DNA of 64,000 nt from Spiroplasma helicoides. Lineage in GTDB: Bacteria > Bacillota_I > Bacilli_A > Mycoplasmatales > Mycoplasmataceae. This document shows, piece after piece, positions 1 to 12,346 of this stretch. The notes under the pieces are model-generated. The model made no database searches and was not told the origin of the DNA. It saw only the letters and a list, made by a program, of their open reading frames with translations. The stretch lies in contig NZ_CP017015.1 of NCBI RefSeq assembly GCF_001715535.1, forward strand, positions 372,001 through 436,000, read 5' to 3'. Both the position numbers and the translations under genes were made by a program. Numbering within the stretch: the stretch's first letter is position 1; each line of letters opens with the position of its first letter.

Positions 1-1
1 C

Positions 2-238
2 TGTGAAGTTTGAATTAAAGAACAAAAACACAAAAAAGATGAAATAGTATTTTGGTATGATACAAACCCCTATATAAAAAACTCATCAGGGGACTCAAAC
101 TTTACAATGAAAAAAGATAAGAAATTATTTGATGATTTAGAAGAAAAAATTATTTCAAAAACAGTTTATCCCAGTGATAAAGATATTGGAATATTTGTGG
201 TATTTCTTAAGTATTTTATTTTTTCAATAACAGATTAA
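2..238 (+). CDS. 3' end of a clipped hypothetical protein
   Basis: An open frame enters from the left edge and ends at TAA 236-238, giving about 78 residues with TGA read as Trp. The visible part is rich in Lys, Asp and Ile and has a hydrophobic C-terminus (IGIFVVFLKYFIFSI). I do not recognise the family. The next gene starts 16 bp downstream behind an AAGGAG ribosome site, so the two are probably co-transcribed. The start and N-terminal domains lie outside the window. Confidence 0.6.
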
Positions 239-254
239 TATAAGGAGCATGTAA

Positions 255-1595
255 ATGAAAAAGCCTGATTTAATTAGCGAGCTAAATACAGCAATAAATC
301 AAAATATAATTATAGAAAAAAATATTAAAGAAATTATAGATATGTCTTTCAAAATTTTTAAAAAACTGTTTGATGAATTTGGTTTAGAGCTAGAAAAACT
401 GTGTGATTTTAAATACTCAAGTTATTATTCAAAACACAAAAATATAGACTTAGATTTGGCAATAGTAAAATACTTCCCCAAAAAAGATGTAAAATATAAA
501 GAATTTTTAGAAAAAATTTTAGATACATTAAAAAATCTACCTTATGGCTATAAAATAAGAAAAGAACAAAATGATGGATATATAGCTATTAGCCAAGAAA
601 CTTCAAGTAAAATTATTAATTATAGATTTATATTTCTAGTAAGAAAAAAAACTAAAACAGGATACTGTGATTATTACAATAGAAACGGAATTTGGCAAGA
701 AGATTATGCACTTGAATTAACAAAATCTTTTTCTTTAGCAAATAAAATTAGTAATGGAACTTTATATAAAGTCAAAAGTTTATTAAATTATGTTTTAAAA
801 GACCAGTTTAAATATAATTATGGTTGTGATGCTATTCTGATAACTTGATTTTACGAGTTTTTTTCTAGAAGTTTGAATAAATATTTAGACAATAAATATA
901 ACAAAAAAGAAAAAGAGCTTGATTTTGTTAACTTTACAAAAATAAAAAACTTAAAAAAATGATTTAAGTATAATATCGATATAAATAATCTCTATTACTT
1001 TATATTTACTAAAATTGGAGAGACTAACACATACTATTATCCTGAACTTTCATTTGAGCCATTAGAATTATTTGAAGGTATTACAAGATATTCTGTAAAC
1101 ACAAATACTTTTTTTAAACTACCTCTTTCATACTTTTCGCATATAAAAGTTTTTGATCTTAGAAATTATCAAGATGTTAGATTGATTCAGGAAATGGGTG
1201 GAGAAGAGTATGGTTATTCAAAAAAAGCTTGAAGTAAAGCCAGAGATGAAGATAAAAGATATTTTGTAAGCCCATTTATAATTTCGGGTCCTTTTAATTA
1301 TGCAATGTTTAAGAAGTGATACGTTCTTACATCTAATAGTCTTTTTAAAACTCTTCCTGTAGAAATCAAAAAAGATTTGAACAGTTTACGACAAAGAGAG
1401 TCAATGGAATTTTTAAATATGACCGGTCACAATTGAATTTCAAGCTATTATGCTAAGTTAAAGTATTTACAACCTTATTTTGATAAAAAATACCCATTAA
1501 TAAAAGAAAGAGACTTAAAAGTGTTAATAAGAATGATTACAACGATGGTTGATAAAACAAAACAAAGTGATTGACTTTTGGAAAATGATAATTAA
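255..1595 (+). CDS. Hypothetical protein, possible divergent nucleotidyltransferase fold
   Basis: A 446-aa frame with several TGA-Trp codons. The start is fixed by AAGGAG about 8 bp before ATG 255. No signal peptide or membrane segment is visible. Near residues 56-70 the sequence reads YSSYYSKHKNIDLDLAI, which resembles the D-x-D segment of nucleotidyltransferase-fold proteins, and helical segments follow (residues about 165-215) as in that superfamily. The usual Gly-Ser before the DxD is absent and I cannot place a third acidic residue, so the assignment is speculative. It lies just upstream of IS copy A, which did not interrupt it (its TAA is 40 bp before the IS). Confidence 0.6.
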
Positions 1596-1635
1596 GCATT
1601 TTATAGTATATGATTGAAAAATATTTATTTTAAAA

Positions 1636-2854
1636 TAAACTGGGAAAAATAAATTATACACTAGAAAGAGGTGTAGAATTTTTTATGTCAAAAAACCTAA
1701 CTGTAGAAGAATGAATGAAAATAATTCAAATATATAAAAAACAAGGAATTCAAATTGCAGAACAAGAATATCGTATAATTAAAGCAAAACAGATTAAATT
1801 TTCACAATTTATTAAAAAAAGAATAAAACAAAAAACTTATTTAGTAGATAATTATGGTATGAAAAGTTTAAATAGAAAAAAAGGCTCTTGAAGATACAAA
1901 AAAAGAGATGATTCTGATATTCCAGGAATAATTAGTGATCTAACTGAAGAGCAAAAAAGAGAAATAATTGAAGATTGAATAAAAAGTCAGAGAGATAAAA
2001 AGGAAAGAAATGCGATTAGCAAAATAAAATCTCTAAACATAAGTATGAAAGCAAGAATTATATCAATGCATAGAACAACATTTTACAAAAAACCAAAAGT
2101 TAGAAGATATAAATACAATAATTTAAAAAACACAGTTGAAGAAATATTAAAGGAGTCCAAGTTTATATATGGTAGCAGAAAAATAAGTGTTTTATTAAAA
2201 GAAAAACATATGTCAATCAACGATAGAACTTTAAGGCACTATCTAAAAAGATGAGGTTTTATAATTAAAACCCGAATTAAAAAAAGACAAGCAGAATCAA
2301 AAAATATTAATACTAAATTTAAGGATTTAGTGAAGCGCAATTATAATCCTACTATAGACAATATAATTGCTACTGATGTTTCTTACATTCCGGGTTTGGT
2401 AGAAGGAAATAATTACTATTTATCTGCAGCTATTAGTCATAAAACTAAAAAAATTGAATCATGATGTTTATCAAAAAACAACAACTCGCAATTAGTTATA
2501 GATACTTTAAATAAAATTAATAAATCAAATTTTATATTACATTCAGATCATGGCTCTCAATACTCTAGTAATGAAGTTATAGAATTGGTAAAACAAATGA
2601 ATTGTCAAACTTCAATGAGCAGAGTTGGCAATTCCTTAGATAATAGAGAAATAGAGTATTTTTTTAGTTGTTTAAAAGGTGAGTATCTAAATCACATTAA
2701 TACAAACAAAATGAATATTGATGAAATTTATAATCATATAGATTGATATATAGATTGATATAATAATAAAAGAATACAAAAAATTTTGAATTGAAAAACG
2801 CCAGCTACTGCCGGCGCTATTATTTAAAACTGTAGAATTTGTTTTTCCCAGTTT
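1636..2854 (+). mobile_element. IS3-family insertion sequence, copy A
   Basis: A 1219-bp element with imperfect terminal inverted repeats of about 25 bp. The left end reads TAAACTGGGAAAAATAAATT and the right end is its near-complement, ending TTTTTCCCAGTTT. One long transposase frame fills it. It matches copy B at 21556-22774 base for base apart from two differences I noticed: an A for C in the left repeat near 1656, and TGA for GGA near 1890. The flanks are TAAAA (left) and AAAAA (right), so a 5-bp target duplication is only 4/5 matched here and ambiguous in poly-A. It lies between genes. Confidence 0.9.
1685..2827 (+). CDS. IS3-family DDE transposase (fused OrfAB), copy A
   Basis: A single 380-aa frame (TGA = Trp) carries both parts that many IS3 elements encode as OrfA and OrfB joined by frameshifting. 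The N-terminus is a helix-turn-helix-like, Lys-rich region. The C-terminal half is an integrase/transposase core: ATDVSYIP with D231, LHSDHGSQYSS with D288, and DNREIEYFFSCLK with E324. The D288-E324 spacing is 35 residues, the DD(35)E arrangement of the IS3 family. The start is ATG 1685 inside the left end, with AGAAAGAGG upstream. All catalytic residues are intact, so it may be active. Compared with copy B it has Trp instead of Gly in the segment SxRYKKRDD. Confidence 0.92.
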
Positions 2855-2986
2855 AAAAATATAAAATTATTTTTATTTTTTAAAGCACCCATTTTATGCC
2901 CTTAAAAAAGATAATACAAAATATGCAAACCTTTTCAAGCGTATTTTTTTAGTATAAATTTATTTGTAGCACTAAGGAGGCAGAAA

Positions 2987-5221
2987 ATGAAAAAACTTTT
3001 AAGTTTTTTAGCAACTATTAGCATCGTGGCTTCAAGTTCAGGATATGCAATAGCATGTGCAAAAGACAAAATCGATACAAATGAAAATGCAAATGAATCA
3101 CAAACTCTTGCACCAATTGCAAGTAATGCAAAAGCAGAAATAATGAGTCAATACTCAAAGGCATTATTTTTAAATCAATATTCATTAAATGATTTAAATA
3201 TTGGTAATGGTAGCACTATAGATAATTATCACTATAGTCCGAGTGAGTACTTTAGTAATATTAAAAAACGTCAAATTAAAGATTTAAATTTTTCATCTAG
3301 TATAGATGCTAACTTTACTAATTTAAGTGAAGAAAAAATGGAATCTGCATATAGTGAGTATTTTAATAATAATTTATTAAATGATAATACAACTATTGAT
3401 GACTCAATATATAAAGGTGGGGTAATCAATAGCGAAAAGGCAATGCCTGATTTTATTGGTACTGTAAATACTTTTTTACCAATATTGGCACAAAATCTTG
3501 TAAATCCTGATGGTAGTGGAATAGCAAGTCTATTGTCTTTATTAGTTGGTTTACAGTCTTCACTATCTAGTTTTTCAAATACTTTAGAACCAATAATAAA
3601 GTCATTAACTGATAATGATAGTCAAGTGTTAAAAGACTTTGAAGATGCCTTTACTTTTAAAGTTGAAGCAAATACTGCAACATATTCTAAAGCTATTCAA
3701 GATAGCATTATCAGTCTTTCAAAATCTTTTAACGGAATTGCAGGTAAAGATGTATCAAGTATTACTAACTTTGATACCGCATCAACTGCCATTGCTGAAA
3801 ATATAGGCGGTTTAATGGATGGTTCTATCAAATTTAGTCTAGATATGAGTGTTATAAAATACTTACCTGGAATAATAAAATTTGTTAGAGTTCTTTTATT
3901 ATATTTAGATCAATTTGATGAAAGTGCTGTTACAAACACAACATTAACGGTTGATGATGTTTTGAAAATTAAGCAAGCAAAAATCGAAGAAAAAGATGGT
4001 AAAAAAGTAAACTCTTTTGACTTACAAAAATGATTAAGAATACTTAAAATCATGTCAAAAGATGAAGATCAAAAAGGTCTAAACATCTTTAAAAATATTA
4101 TCAATATTTTATTTAGTACTCATGACACTGTTGGAGCTCAAGCTGAAACAGCATTTTATGGGGCTAAAAACACGGACGGTAGCGAAGGTACATATAAAAA
4201 TGAAAATGAGATTTATGGTCGTATAATTGGTGATGTTCTGATTAAAATGATGGGTCAAGAGTTTATCGAAATGAATGCTCAAGGTAATAACATCAAAATA
4301 TATATTGCTAATTTGATAAAAACATTACTAAACTATGGAATTGGATACAATAGTGGGGGATCAATAGAAATATCGATTTTGATTGTAGATATTAAAGTTC
4401 TACTTGAGTTAATTCCATCTTATACAGATACTTTGCCTAAATTTTTAGGAGACTTAATAAATAAATTAAATGGAGTAAAAAATGAATCTGGGGGAACTGA
4501 ATGAAATTCATTTGTAAGTGATTGAATTGGGTACCTATGAAACGATAAAAAAAGCTTAATAGGATTTAGCGTTAAAGGAATTATGAATAAACCTATCGGA
4601 GAATTAATGGATATGATATCTGGTTTGGGAAGTTCACTAACAGGAACTAAATCTAGTGATGTTCAAAATAAAGAAGATAAATCAGGAAAATTTGATGAAC
4701 CTGTTTCATATTTTGAGGCTTTCTTAAAAAGTAAGTCATTAGCAAATATTGTAACAGATTTAGATAATAGCTTATCTGGAAAAGATGTGAGACCACTAAA
4801 TTTTGACACTCTAAGTTCACTATTTAAAGCATTATATGCAGATAAAAAATATAATTTAGCAATAGCTTGATCCAATAAAAACTCCTTATTTAGTGGTTTA
4901 GGGTTAAAAGTTGACGGCACAACTGTTAAAGACTCTCCAATGTACTACTTTGAACAAATATTAAAAGAAAACAGAGCATTGCTACTTGGAGTACTGAACT
5001 TCATAAACTCATATTTACAAGATTTAAATGATGATCTTGCAAAACTAAAATTAATTGCAGGTGAATTGGCACAAGATATAAAAGTTGAATACGTTGTTGT
5101 TTCTGATAGCGAATTTTTATACACAGTTTCGTTTAATGATAAAAAACTACAATTTAGCATTAAATTAGGAAATGATGGAGATAAAAGTTACATATCTTCA
5201 ATTTCAATGAAAAATGATTAG
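2987..5221 (+). CDS. Large lipoprotein
   Basis: A 744-aa protein with a prokaryotic lipoprotein signal: Lys-rich start, hydrophobic core and a lipobox ending IACAK with Cys24. After lipidation it would be anchored on the outer face of the single membrane. The body is rich in Asn, Ser, Asp and Leu with long amphipathic stretches (for example near residues 165-225) and no catalytic motif I recognise. AAGGAGG stands about 6 bp before ATG 2987, and a TATAAA -10 candidate is at 2953-2958. The next lipoprotein gene starts 16 bp after its stop, so the two form a surface-protein operon. Related mollicute lipoproteins vary strongly between strains; function unknown. Confidence 0.85.
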
Positions 5222-5237
5222 AGGAGCTAGATAATAT

Positions 5238-7217
5238 ATGAAAAAACTTTTAGGATTATTAGGAGCAATAGGTCTTACAGCAACTTCAGCATCAACAGTT
5301 ATAGCTTGTCCTTCTAAAAATAGTTCAAGTGATGAAGATCAAACATTTGATTTAAGTGCAATATCTGCAAATGATTTAGTTTTAAATCCAGATTCAAATA
5401 GTCAAGAAGATGTTGAACAGGCAGCCATCGATACTCTTTATGATAAATATAACGCCGATGTAGTAAAAGATACTGACTTTAGTGTAGAGTTTAATCAAGC
5501 AACACACTTTAAAAAAGGTAGCTTAGTTATTAAAGCAAAAAGCTCTACAAATAAACTTCTAGGAAAAGCTACTTTTGAATATCAATATGTAATAACTCAA
5601 TCTTTAATAAAAAATGAATCTAGATCAGGATGAACCGGAACTAACAATAGTTTTGCAGTATCTCTTACTCAGGAAGGTGATGGTAAAAGTCAGTTAGAAG
5701 CAACGGTTGCAGATGATAGTTCAAAAATAATTGAGGATTTAACTGTTGATAATACAAATTCAAATCATAATAAATTTATTGTTAGATATACTGCTTTGAA
5801 AGCAGGTTTGGCTAAAATTGTAATTAAATATAAAAACTTTTCTAAAACAATAAATATAAATGTTATCAAAACTGATTTAAGCGCGATTACAGGGACTAAT
5901 TTTTACATAAAACCATTGTTTAACTCAGAAAATGGGTCAGTAGAAGTTATAACAGCAAAAATAAAAGAAAGACTTGGAATTTATGCTAAAGTAGGTGAAG
6001 ACTTTAGTGTTGATAAATCAAGTTTGAATTTACCTGTTGAAGAAGGAAAAAATGGATCGATAAAAATTATTGCCTCAAGTAGTAGTGAAAAAATTGTTGG
6101 TAATGTTTCATTTAGTTTGGTTTTTAGAGAAAAAGCAGAAATGGAAAAAATCGAGGATACTTATACAGCATTTATTGACAATAGTATGTATTTTGAATTA
6201 ACCGTCAAAAATGCTAATGGTGTTACTATACCTTCAGTAGAAATTACAAATGGTAGTGATAAAATAAACCTACCTGAAATTAAAATGGACCCAAATAATA
6301 AAGATAAATTTATTGTTACATGTGTAGGTAAAGCAGAAGGGTCTGCAAATATTAGATTTACTTATGGAGAGAATAGCAAAAGTGAAGATCAGGTCAATGT
6401 AAATTTAACAGTTAAACCTGAATCACGATTTGATTTATCTAGTCTTAAAGAAGATCAACTTAATATTAAAGCAAAAAATTCAAGTGAGGATGAAAATGTT
6501 AAGCAATTAATTGTAAACATTATAAGCTCTTTATCAAGCGAAGCAAAAGAAACAACCGATTTTAAAATTGATTCTGATAAGGTTAGACCAAATTATGACG
6601 AACATAATTTAGAAGATGGTAGTTATAAAAATGGATGGGCAAAAGTTAGTGCAAACCCACGTAGTGAATTGTTAAAAGGAAATGCTGACTTCACAGTCTT
6701 TAAATCAACTACAAAACTGAGCGATTTATTCAAGGGTGATACATATGAACTTGGGCCAATTCCAATGAAAACTACAATTCCAACAAAAGAAGAACTAATT
6801 ATAGGTCTTAACTCAAAATCTTCAAGTCAATCTCCAGTGTTTGCACAAAAAAGTTTTAATCTTATAAGTGCAAATGAATCAAAAGCAGTAATTGAAGGTT
6901 TAGGAAGATTTGAAGGAACTGAAACTATTAATTATTCTAAAGCTCCAGATAAAATCAATCTTTCAAAGGTAGTTACAAATAAAAATTTAGGTGTTGTTAA
7001 TGGAGCATACACAACCCCAAATCCAATGTTAAAAGATGTTGTTAACAGATTGAATGAATTATATCCAAAATATGATTTCTTAAAAAATTATACTGAATTT
7101 TCATGAGAAGGAAGTAATAAAAAAACAGGATGTGTTTTAGTTGCAAAATCAACATCAATACATTATACAGGTAATGTAACACTAACTTACACATATAAAC
7201 CAAAATCAAAAGGTTAG
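5238..7217 (+). CDS. Modular lipoprotein with alternating spiralin-like and Ig-like segments
   Basis: A 659-aa lipoprotein (lipobox Cys24, VIACPS). By eye it holds four related segments near residues 34-116, 212-300, 397-491 and 573-659. Each opens with a D/N-L-S-x-I/V/L turn, then a helix-forming stretch, then DFxV/DFKI, then a G-x-x-x-V-x-A strand and a G-N/K-A/V-x-F strand. This is the outline of spiralin, the main Spiroplasma surface lipoprotein. The linkers near 118-210 and 302-395 look like bacterial Ig-like beta domains ending in strands such as KTININV. It is second in the operon with 2987-5221 and ends just before a bidirectional terminator. Domain calls are visual; surface or adhesion roles are inferred. 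Confidence 0.8.
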
Positions 7218-7221
7218 ATAT

Positions 7222-7250
7222 AAAAAAAGGTTATTAATAAACCTTTTTTT
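7222..7250. terminator. Bidirectional intrinsic terminator
   Basis: AAAAAAAGGTT, a 7-nt loop, then AACCTTTTTTT between two convergent genes. The stem carries A and T tracts on both sides, so it can end transcription from either strand. Confidence 0.8.
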
Positions 7251-9204
7251 ATTTGGATATTTCATACAGAACTTTAAATAATCCTTGCTCATTAATAAGT
7301 TTTTCGTAACTGCCTGACTGAACAACTCCAACATTTGGCTCTATTACAAATATTTCATCAAATGTTTTTATTGTTGAAAGTCTATGTGCAATTGAAACAG
7401 TTGTTCTTCCAACCATTAATTTTTCTAGTTCTTCTTGAATTTCTTTTTCTACAATATTATCTAGTGCACTTGTTGCTTCATCTAGAATTAAGACTTCTGG
7501 ATTTTTTAAAATAAGTCTTGCAATAACAAGTCTTTGTTTTTGTCCTCCAGAAAGTTGAGAACCCCTTTCAAATAAAACTGTATTATATCCTTCTTCTCAA
7601 GTCATTATTAAATCATGCAGTTTAGCTTTTTTGGCAGCATCTATAACTTGTTCTTCACTAATATTTTCAAGTCCGTATTTTATATTTTCGAATATAGTAC
7701 CACTTAAAATTTGTGGTTCTTGATCAACATACCCGACTTTATCAAGTCATGATTTTAAATTTAAGTCTTTTATATTAATATTGTTATTAATTATTAAACT
7801 ACCTTCTGTTGTGTCGTAAAATCTTAAAAGTAGTTTTGCTATTGTTGATTTACCACTACCAGTTGGACCAACAAAAGCATATTTTTTTCCTCTTTCTAAT
7901 TTAATATTTAGATTTTTTATTATTTTTTTATCACTATCAGGATAACTAAATGAGACTTTTTTGAAATTTATACAATCAACTTTTTGGTCAAATACTTGTT
8001 TTTGATGTTTATCAATATAAATTTCACTTGTTAACAACTTCACTATATTTTCTCCAGATATTTTAGCATTTGGTGCCTCTGATATAGTTTGTCTAGATTG
8101 AATTAGTGGTAGAGTCATAACAATAACACCACTAGAGAAAGAGGTAATAATACTAATTAAAGTTTGAGATTGGTCATGATATAAAAATACCCCAAAAATA
8201 ACTGATGCCATTGAAAAACTCCCAATACCCCCAATAATTAAGGCTGATGATACTTCAGAAATAAATAACTTTACCTTATTTTTTTTATCAACAACTTTAT
8301 TTAAATCTTGAAAGTAATCTTTTTCTTTTTCAAAAGTACCACTAGACTTAATTAATCTAATACTATAAACTTTTTCACTCATTTCATTTTCAGCACTTTG
8401 AGTTAATTTTTGAATATTTCTTGTAGATCTTGCACTGATTTTTGCAGAAACCATAACCCCAGTTAAACAAACAACTAATAATCCAAACACACATGCTGCT
8501 AATTTTCAATCAATGCTAAACATAACAGCAGCTGAAGCAATAATTGTTGAAATTGATCTAATGTATGTTGCTGGTGCTTCTTTAATAAAACTTGCTAAAA
8601 CACGTGTATCTTTTACAAGTGTGCTTACTAACTCATTTGTCTTATTTTCACTAAAATAATGTAAGTCTTGATCAATTAATTTATTAATGACTTGTCTTCT
8701 AATATATGTTTCATAACTTTGAGCAATTCACCCAGACATTACAAAAACAATATATGAAAGTAAAATAACAATCATTAAGTCACCAATCATAGTAAAGGCA
8801 AAGCTAAACAAATTGTATTGCATTCCTAGAACTTCAATATATAGTCCACCATCGCTATAGTGCACAAAATCATAAAAAAACTCATTTATTATAGCCATTA
8901 ACAATTGATCTCGATCAACTGTTCCCAACGCTTGCATAAACATATCTATTTCTTGCTGTGATTTTCCAATGCTTTTTAGAATTTCTTCAATCTTGTTAGT
9001 ATCTGCTCCAGCATCTAATATGCTTTTAGATACCAATAAAGCTGTAACATCTTCAATAATTTTGATGTTGATAATTAATAATAAAGCTATTACCAAGTTT
9101 ATAGCTATCATTATTATTGAAGTTATTTTTTTTCGCTTCAAGGCTTTTAAGGTATGACCTAGTAAAAACCTTGGGCCTTTAATTTTAAATTCTTGATTGA
9201 CCAT
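7249..9204 (-). CDS. ABC-type exporter (permease-ATPase half transporter)
   Basis: A 651-aa minus-strand protein with an N-terminal membrane domain and a C-terminal ATPase, the MsbA/LmrA/MDR exporter order. Membrane segments lie near residues 27-45, 140-160 and beyond. Unusually, about 90 residues sit between the first and second segments, longer than the short loop typical of the family. The ATPase has Walker A GPTGSGKST (about 446-454), signature LSGGQ (about 551-555), Walker B VLILDEATSALD and the switch His in SIAHRLST. It probably works as a homodimer since no partner half is adjacent. A MarR-family gene is divergent 123 bp away and is the likely regulator. Substrate unknown; drug, lipid or peptide export are the usual choices. 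Confidence 0.9.
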
Positions 9205-9260
9205 AATTCTCCCTCTTTCTATTTACAAAATAATAGGTTTTATGCTACTATATGTATATA

Positions 9261-9293
9261 GTTTTAAATAAAATAACTTGTTTCATTTAAAAC
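9261..9293. promoter_or_regulatory. Inverted repeat between exporter and marR, candidate operator
   Basis: GTTTTAAAT (9261-9269) and ATTTAAAAC (9285-9293) are exact inverted copies with centres 24 bp apart, in the 123-bp divergent promoter region. MarR proteins bind such palindromes beside their own genes. AT-rich background makes chance occurrence possible. Confidence 0.4.
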
Positions 9294-9327
9294 AACTTTA
9301 GTATAAGACAAAAAAGGAGTATTGTCA

Positions 9328-9765
9328 ATGAAAAGAGCATTTAATTTTGAAAATTTAGCAAATTTGGTAAAAGGCTATGTAATTATTGAAAATTTAACAA
9401 AAGAATTAAGAGCGAAAATGGAAAATGAATATAAAGATATCTATAGTAATGCTTTTATTCACCTAATGTTTATTAAACATGTTGATGGTATAAGTCAAAT
9501 GGAATTATGTGAATTTACAGGAACTAATAAATCAACAATGGTGAGAAATGTTAAAGAATTACTTGATAACGAATATGTAATTAAACAAACTTCACCACGT
9601 GCAAATGAAAATGAGCTATATTTAACTGAAAAGGGTAAACAAGTTGTTGAAGAAATTGAAAAGTGAGTGTTTGATAAAGAAAAAGAATTAGATCCAGAAA
9701 GTAAAAACAAAGAATATATTTCACAACTATTAATTAAAATTTTAAATGACTATATAGTTAAATAA
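9328..9765 (+). CDS. MarR-family transcriptional regulator
   Basis: A 145-aa protein with the winged-helix layout of MarR repressors: helices to about residue 55, a recognition segment (SQMELCEFTGTNKSTMVRNVKELLDNEYV, about residues 53-81), a wing (IKQTSPRANENELYLTEKGKQV), and a C-terminal dimerisation helix. ATG 9328 was chosen over TTG 9322 because AAAAAGGAG lies 8 bp before the ATG and only 2-3 bp before the TTG. It is divergent from the ABC exporter, a common MarR-efflux arrangement, and probably represses that gene and itself; the ligand is unknown. Confidence 0.88.
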
Positions 9766-9815
9766 AATATTTTTTAAAACTTATATTTGATAAAATATTT
9801 GTGAAGGTGAAAGAT

Positions 9816-12314
9816 ATGAAAAAATTGTTGATTGTATTATCTGCGGTTGGTTTAACAGCAACTTTATCAACCCCATTAGTTTCATGTGGTAACACAAATT
9901 CTAGATATAGTTGAGTTCCAGAAGAATATTTTCCTGTTTATGAAGTTTTTAGATTGTTTGATAATCAAACAATCTACTTAAAAAGTTTTGATAAAGATGC
10001 AGTTAACCAATTTGTTGATGATGTAATAAAAAATTATGATGTTAAATTTGTTAAAGAACCAGAAGTCACATTAAATGAATATACAAAGAAAGTTAATATA
10101 GTTTTTCTAACAAATGCAACAGGTGAAAAGCTAGAATGTAATTTTTTTGTCAATATTTCAGAAGATGTTGATAGTTACTTAAAAAAATTTAGCGAGAATT
10201 ACTCTGATTTAGGAGCGATTGATTTTTATGATATTAAAAATTTATTAAGAACATTAAATGATAAATACAATTTATCAAAAGATGTGTTTGAAGATTGGTT
10301 TAGCAAAGAAGTTATTTCCAACAATGATTATAATTATCCAATTGGATTGAATTTAAACTTCGACAAATTTTTTGACTCTCCAGTGAATCAACAAAAGTAT
10401 TTTAAAAATAAGTATTTTTGTAAATTTTATGGAGTTGCTAAATTTAGCTTTGTTCCAGATAGAACCATTGATATGTTAGTTGATAGCGATCTTAATAATG
10501 TTGGTTATGATGTTACTACAAGTGAAATTTTTAGTTATTATAGTCAAAAAGAAAATTATAAAATAACATATGACAAATATAATATAAATAGTGACAATTT
10601 TCGAATAGAATATGATAGATCAACTGACAGCTTAGAAATATCATACATTAGATTTTATGGAAGCTATAAAGTAGTAAATGTAAGTAAAAATCAAAAATAT
10701 GATTTAAATCAAATCAACAATCAAACTATTCATAACGATAATGGAATAATTGGTGATAATGCAAAAGTTTGAAAAGAACAAATAATTAGTTTAATTTCTA
10801 AAAAATTTTCTGTAACAAATAATGTTATAGACGATGAATTGAATATTGAAATTGATGAATCTTTACAAAGATATAGCATTAAACCTAAAAATCAAAGCGA
10901 CTTTTTAAGAAAATTTAAAAACTCAGCAGAAGGTATATTAACTGGTCCTCAGGATGTAAATAAAGTTATAAATACAAAATACCTAGGAATTTTACCTAAA
11001 TCTTATGTTATGAGGGGTAATACATATAATGAAGCTGCTCTAAGTAATGTTATTTCTGAACTTAACAATTATGATTTTTCATTATGTAAACTAAGTGTTA
11101 TCAATGGAAATGTTCCAGCTTTAGAATCTGGAAAAATTTTGATAGATTTTGACGCCGTCAATAGAAATAATAAAGAAAATTATGTTGTTGGACAATCTGA
11201 ATTTACTTTTACTTTAACAAGTGATGATCATGGAAAAGCATTTGAGCAAAAATCATATACATATAACTTTGAAAATCAAGATATATCTCAGACAATCGGA
11301 CTTGATCTAGCTAATATGAGTTATCTAATTGAGTATAGTGAGGGTTCTGATAAAAAGTATAGTTGATTTAATGTTAATAATAATCAACAAAAAGAAGTAG
11401 ATTTTAAAAAAGATTTAAATATTCAGGATGCAACTTTGTATAAAGTTTTAAAACTTAAAGAAAATCAAGTTTTGGTAGCATCATCATCTGGTTTATATAA
11501 AGTAGATTTTGATACAAATGGAGCAATAAGTACCTTTGTACCAATATCTTTTGGCGAAGCCAAAGCACCATCAAGTTTTAAAAATATAACAGATGCTCAA
11601 TTAGGATTATTTGAAAGAAGATTGGTTATTAACAATGCTGGAGTATTATATTTATTTGATAACGAAACAAATTTATACATAAGAACAATTTCAAAATCAA
11701 ATAAATTTGTGCAAAACTTTCAGGCTTCAGATTATGGAATGGTGTTTTCAAATAGTGACAATTCAGTTTATTATGCTTCTTATGAAAATGCAGCTTTAGT
11801 TATAGAAATAAAAATTAAAAACCCTAACTTTGTTGCTAATGAAAAATTTAAGTTTTTCATGACTCAAGATAATGTTTATATATTTACCAAAAACTCGATA
11901 TTATTAAATAATTGAGGACTATATATATTTGAAATCAAAAACTTTTTTGCAACTGAAATTTTTGTAAATACAAGTTTGAGTTATTCAAGTTCAATTGATC
12001 AAATAGTTATGGATAATAATAAAAACATTATCGTAACGGCTTCTGGAAAAGATAAAAATGATAAAAATCAAATTTATAGTTTACAAGTTCGTCAAAACAA
12101 TTCAGATGTCTATCCTTATAAATATAAAGCTTATTGTACAATTATTACAGGATCTATTGTAACTACAAATGAAATTGATGATAAATTCAACTATATTGGA
12201 TCAATAAATTATTACAAACAAAGTGATTATTATATTAAATCATTTTATTATCATAAAGTTGAAAAGGGGATTAAAATTTATACATTAGAAAAAATATATC
12301 AAAACTTTAATTAA
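9816..12314 (+). CDS. Very large lipoprotein with beta-propeller-like C-terminus
   Basis: An 832-aa lipoprotein with signal MKKLLIVLSAVGL and lipobox LVSCG (Cys24). The first 540 residues are rich in Asn, Tyr and Asp with no recognisable domain. From about residue 540 onward there are repeated short strand units such as NQVLVASSSGLYKV, RLVINNAGVLYLF and YGMVFSNSDNSVYYA, spaced roughly 45-50 residues, resembling beta-propeller blades. AAGGTGA lies about 7 bp before ATG 9816. It starts 50 bp after marR and may share its transcript. A surface-exposed role is inferred from the lipobox; ligand unknown. Confidence 0.82.
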
Positions 12315-12346
12315 AAAAATCACTAGTTTATAAACTAGTGATTTTT
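12315..12346. terminator. Bidirectional intrinsic terminator
   Basis: A perfect 16-bp palindrome with A and T tracts (AAAAATCACTAGTTTA and its complement) between convergent genes. It overlaps the last two bases of the minus-strand stop codon. Confidence 0.85.
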
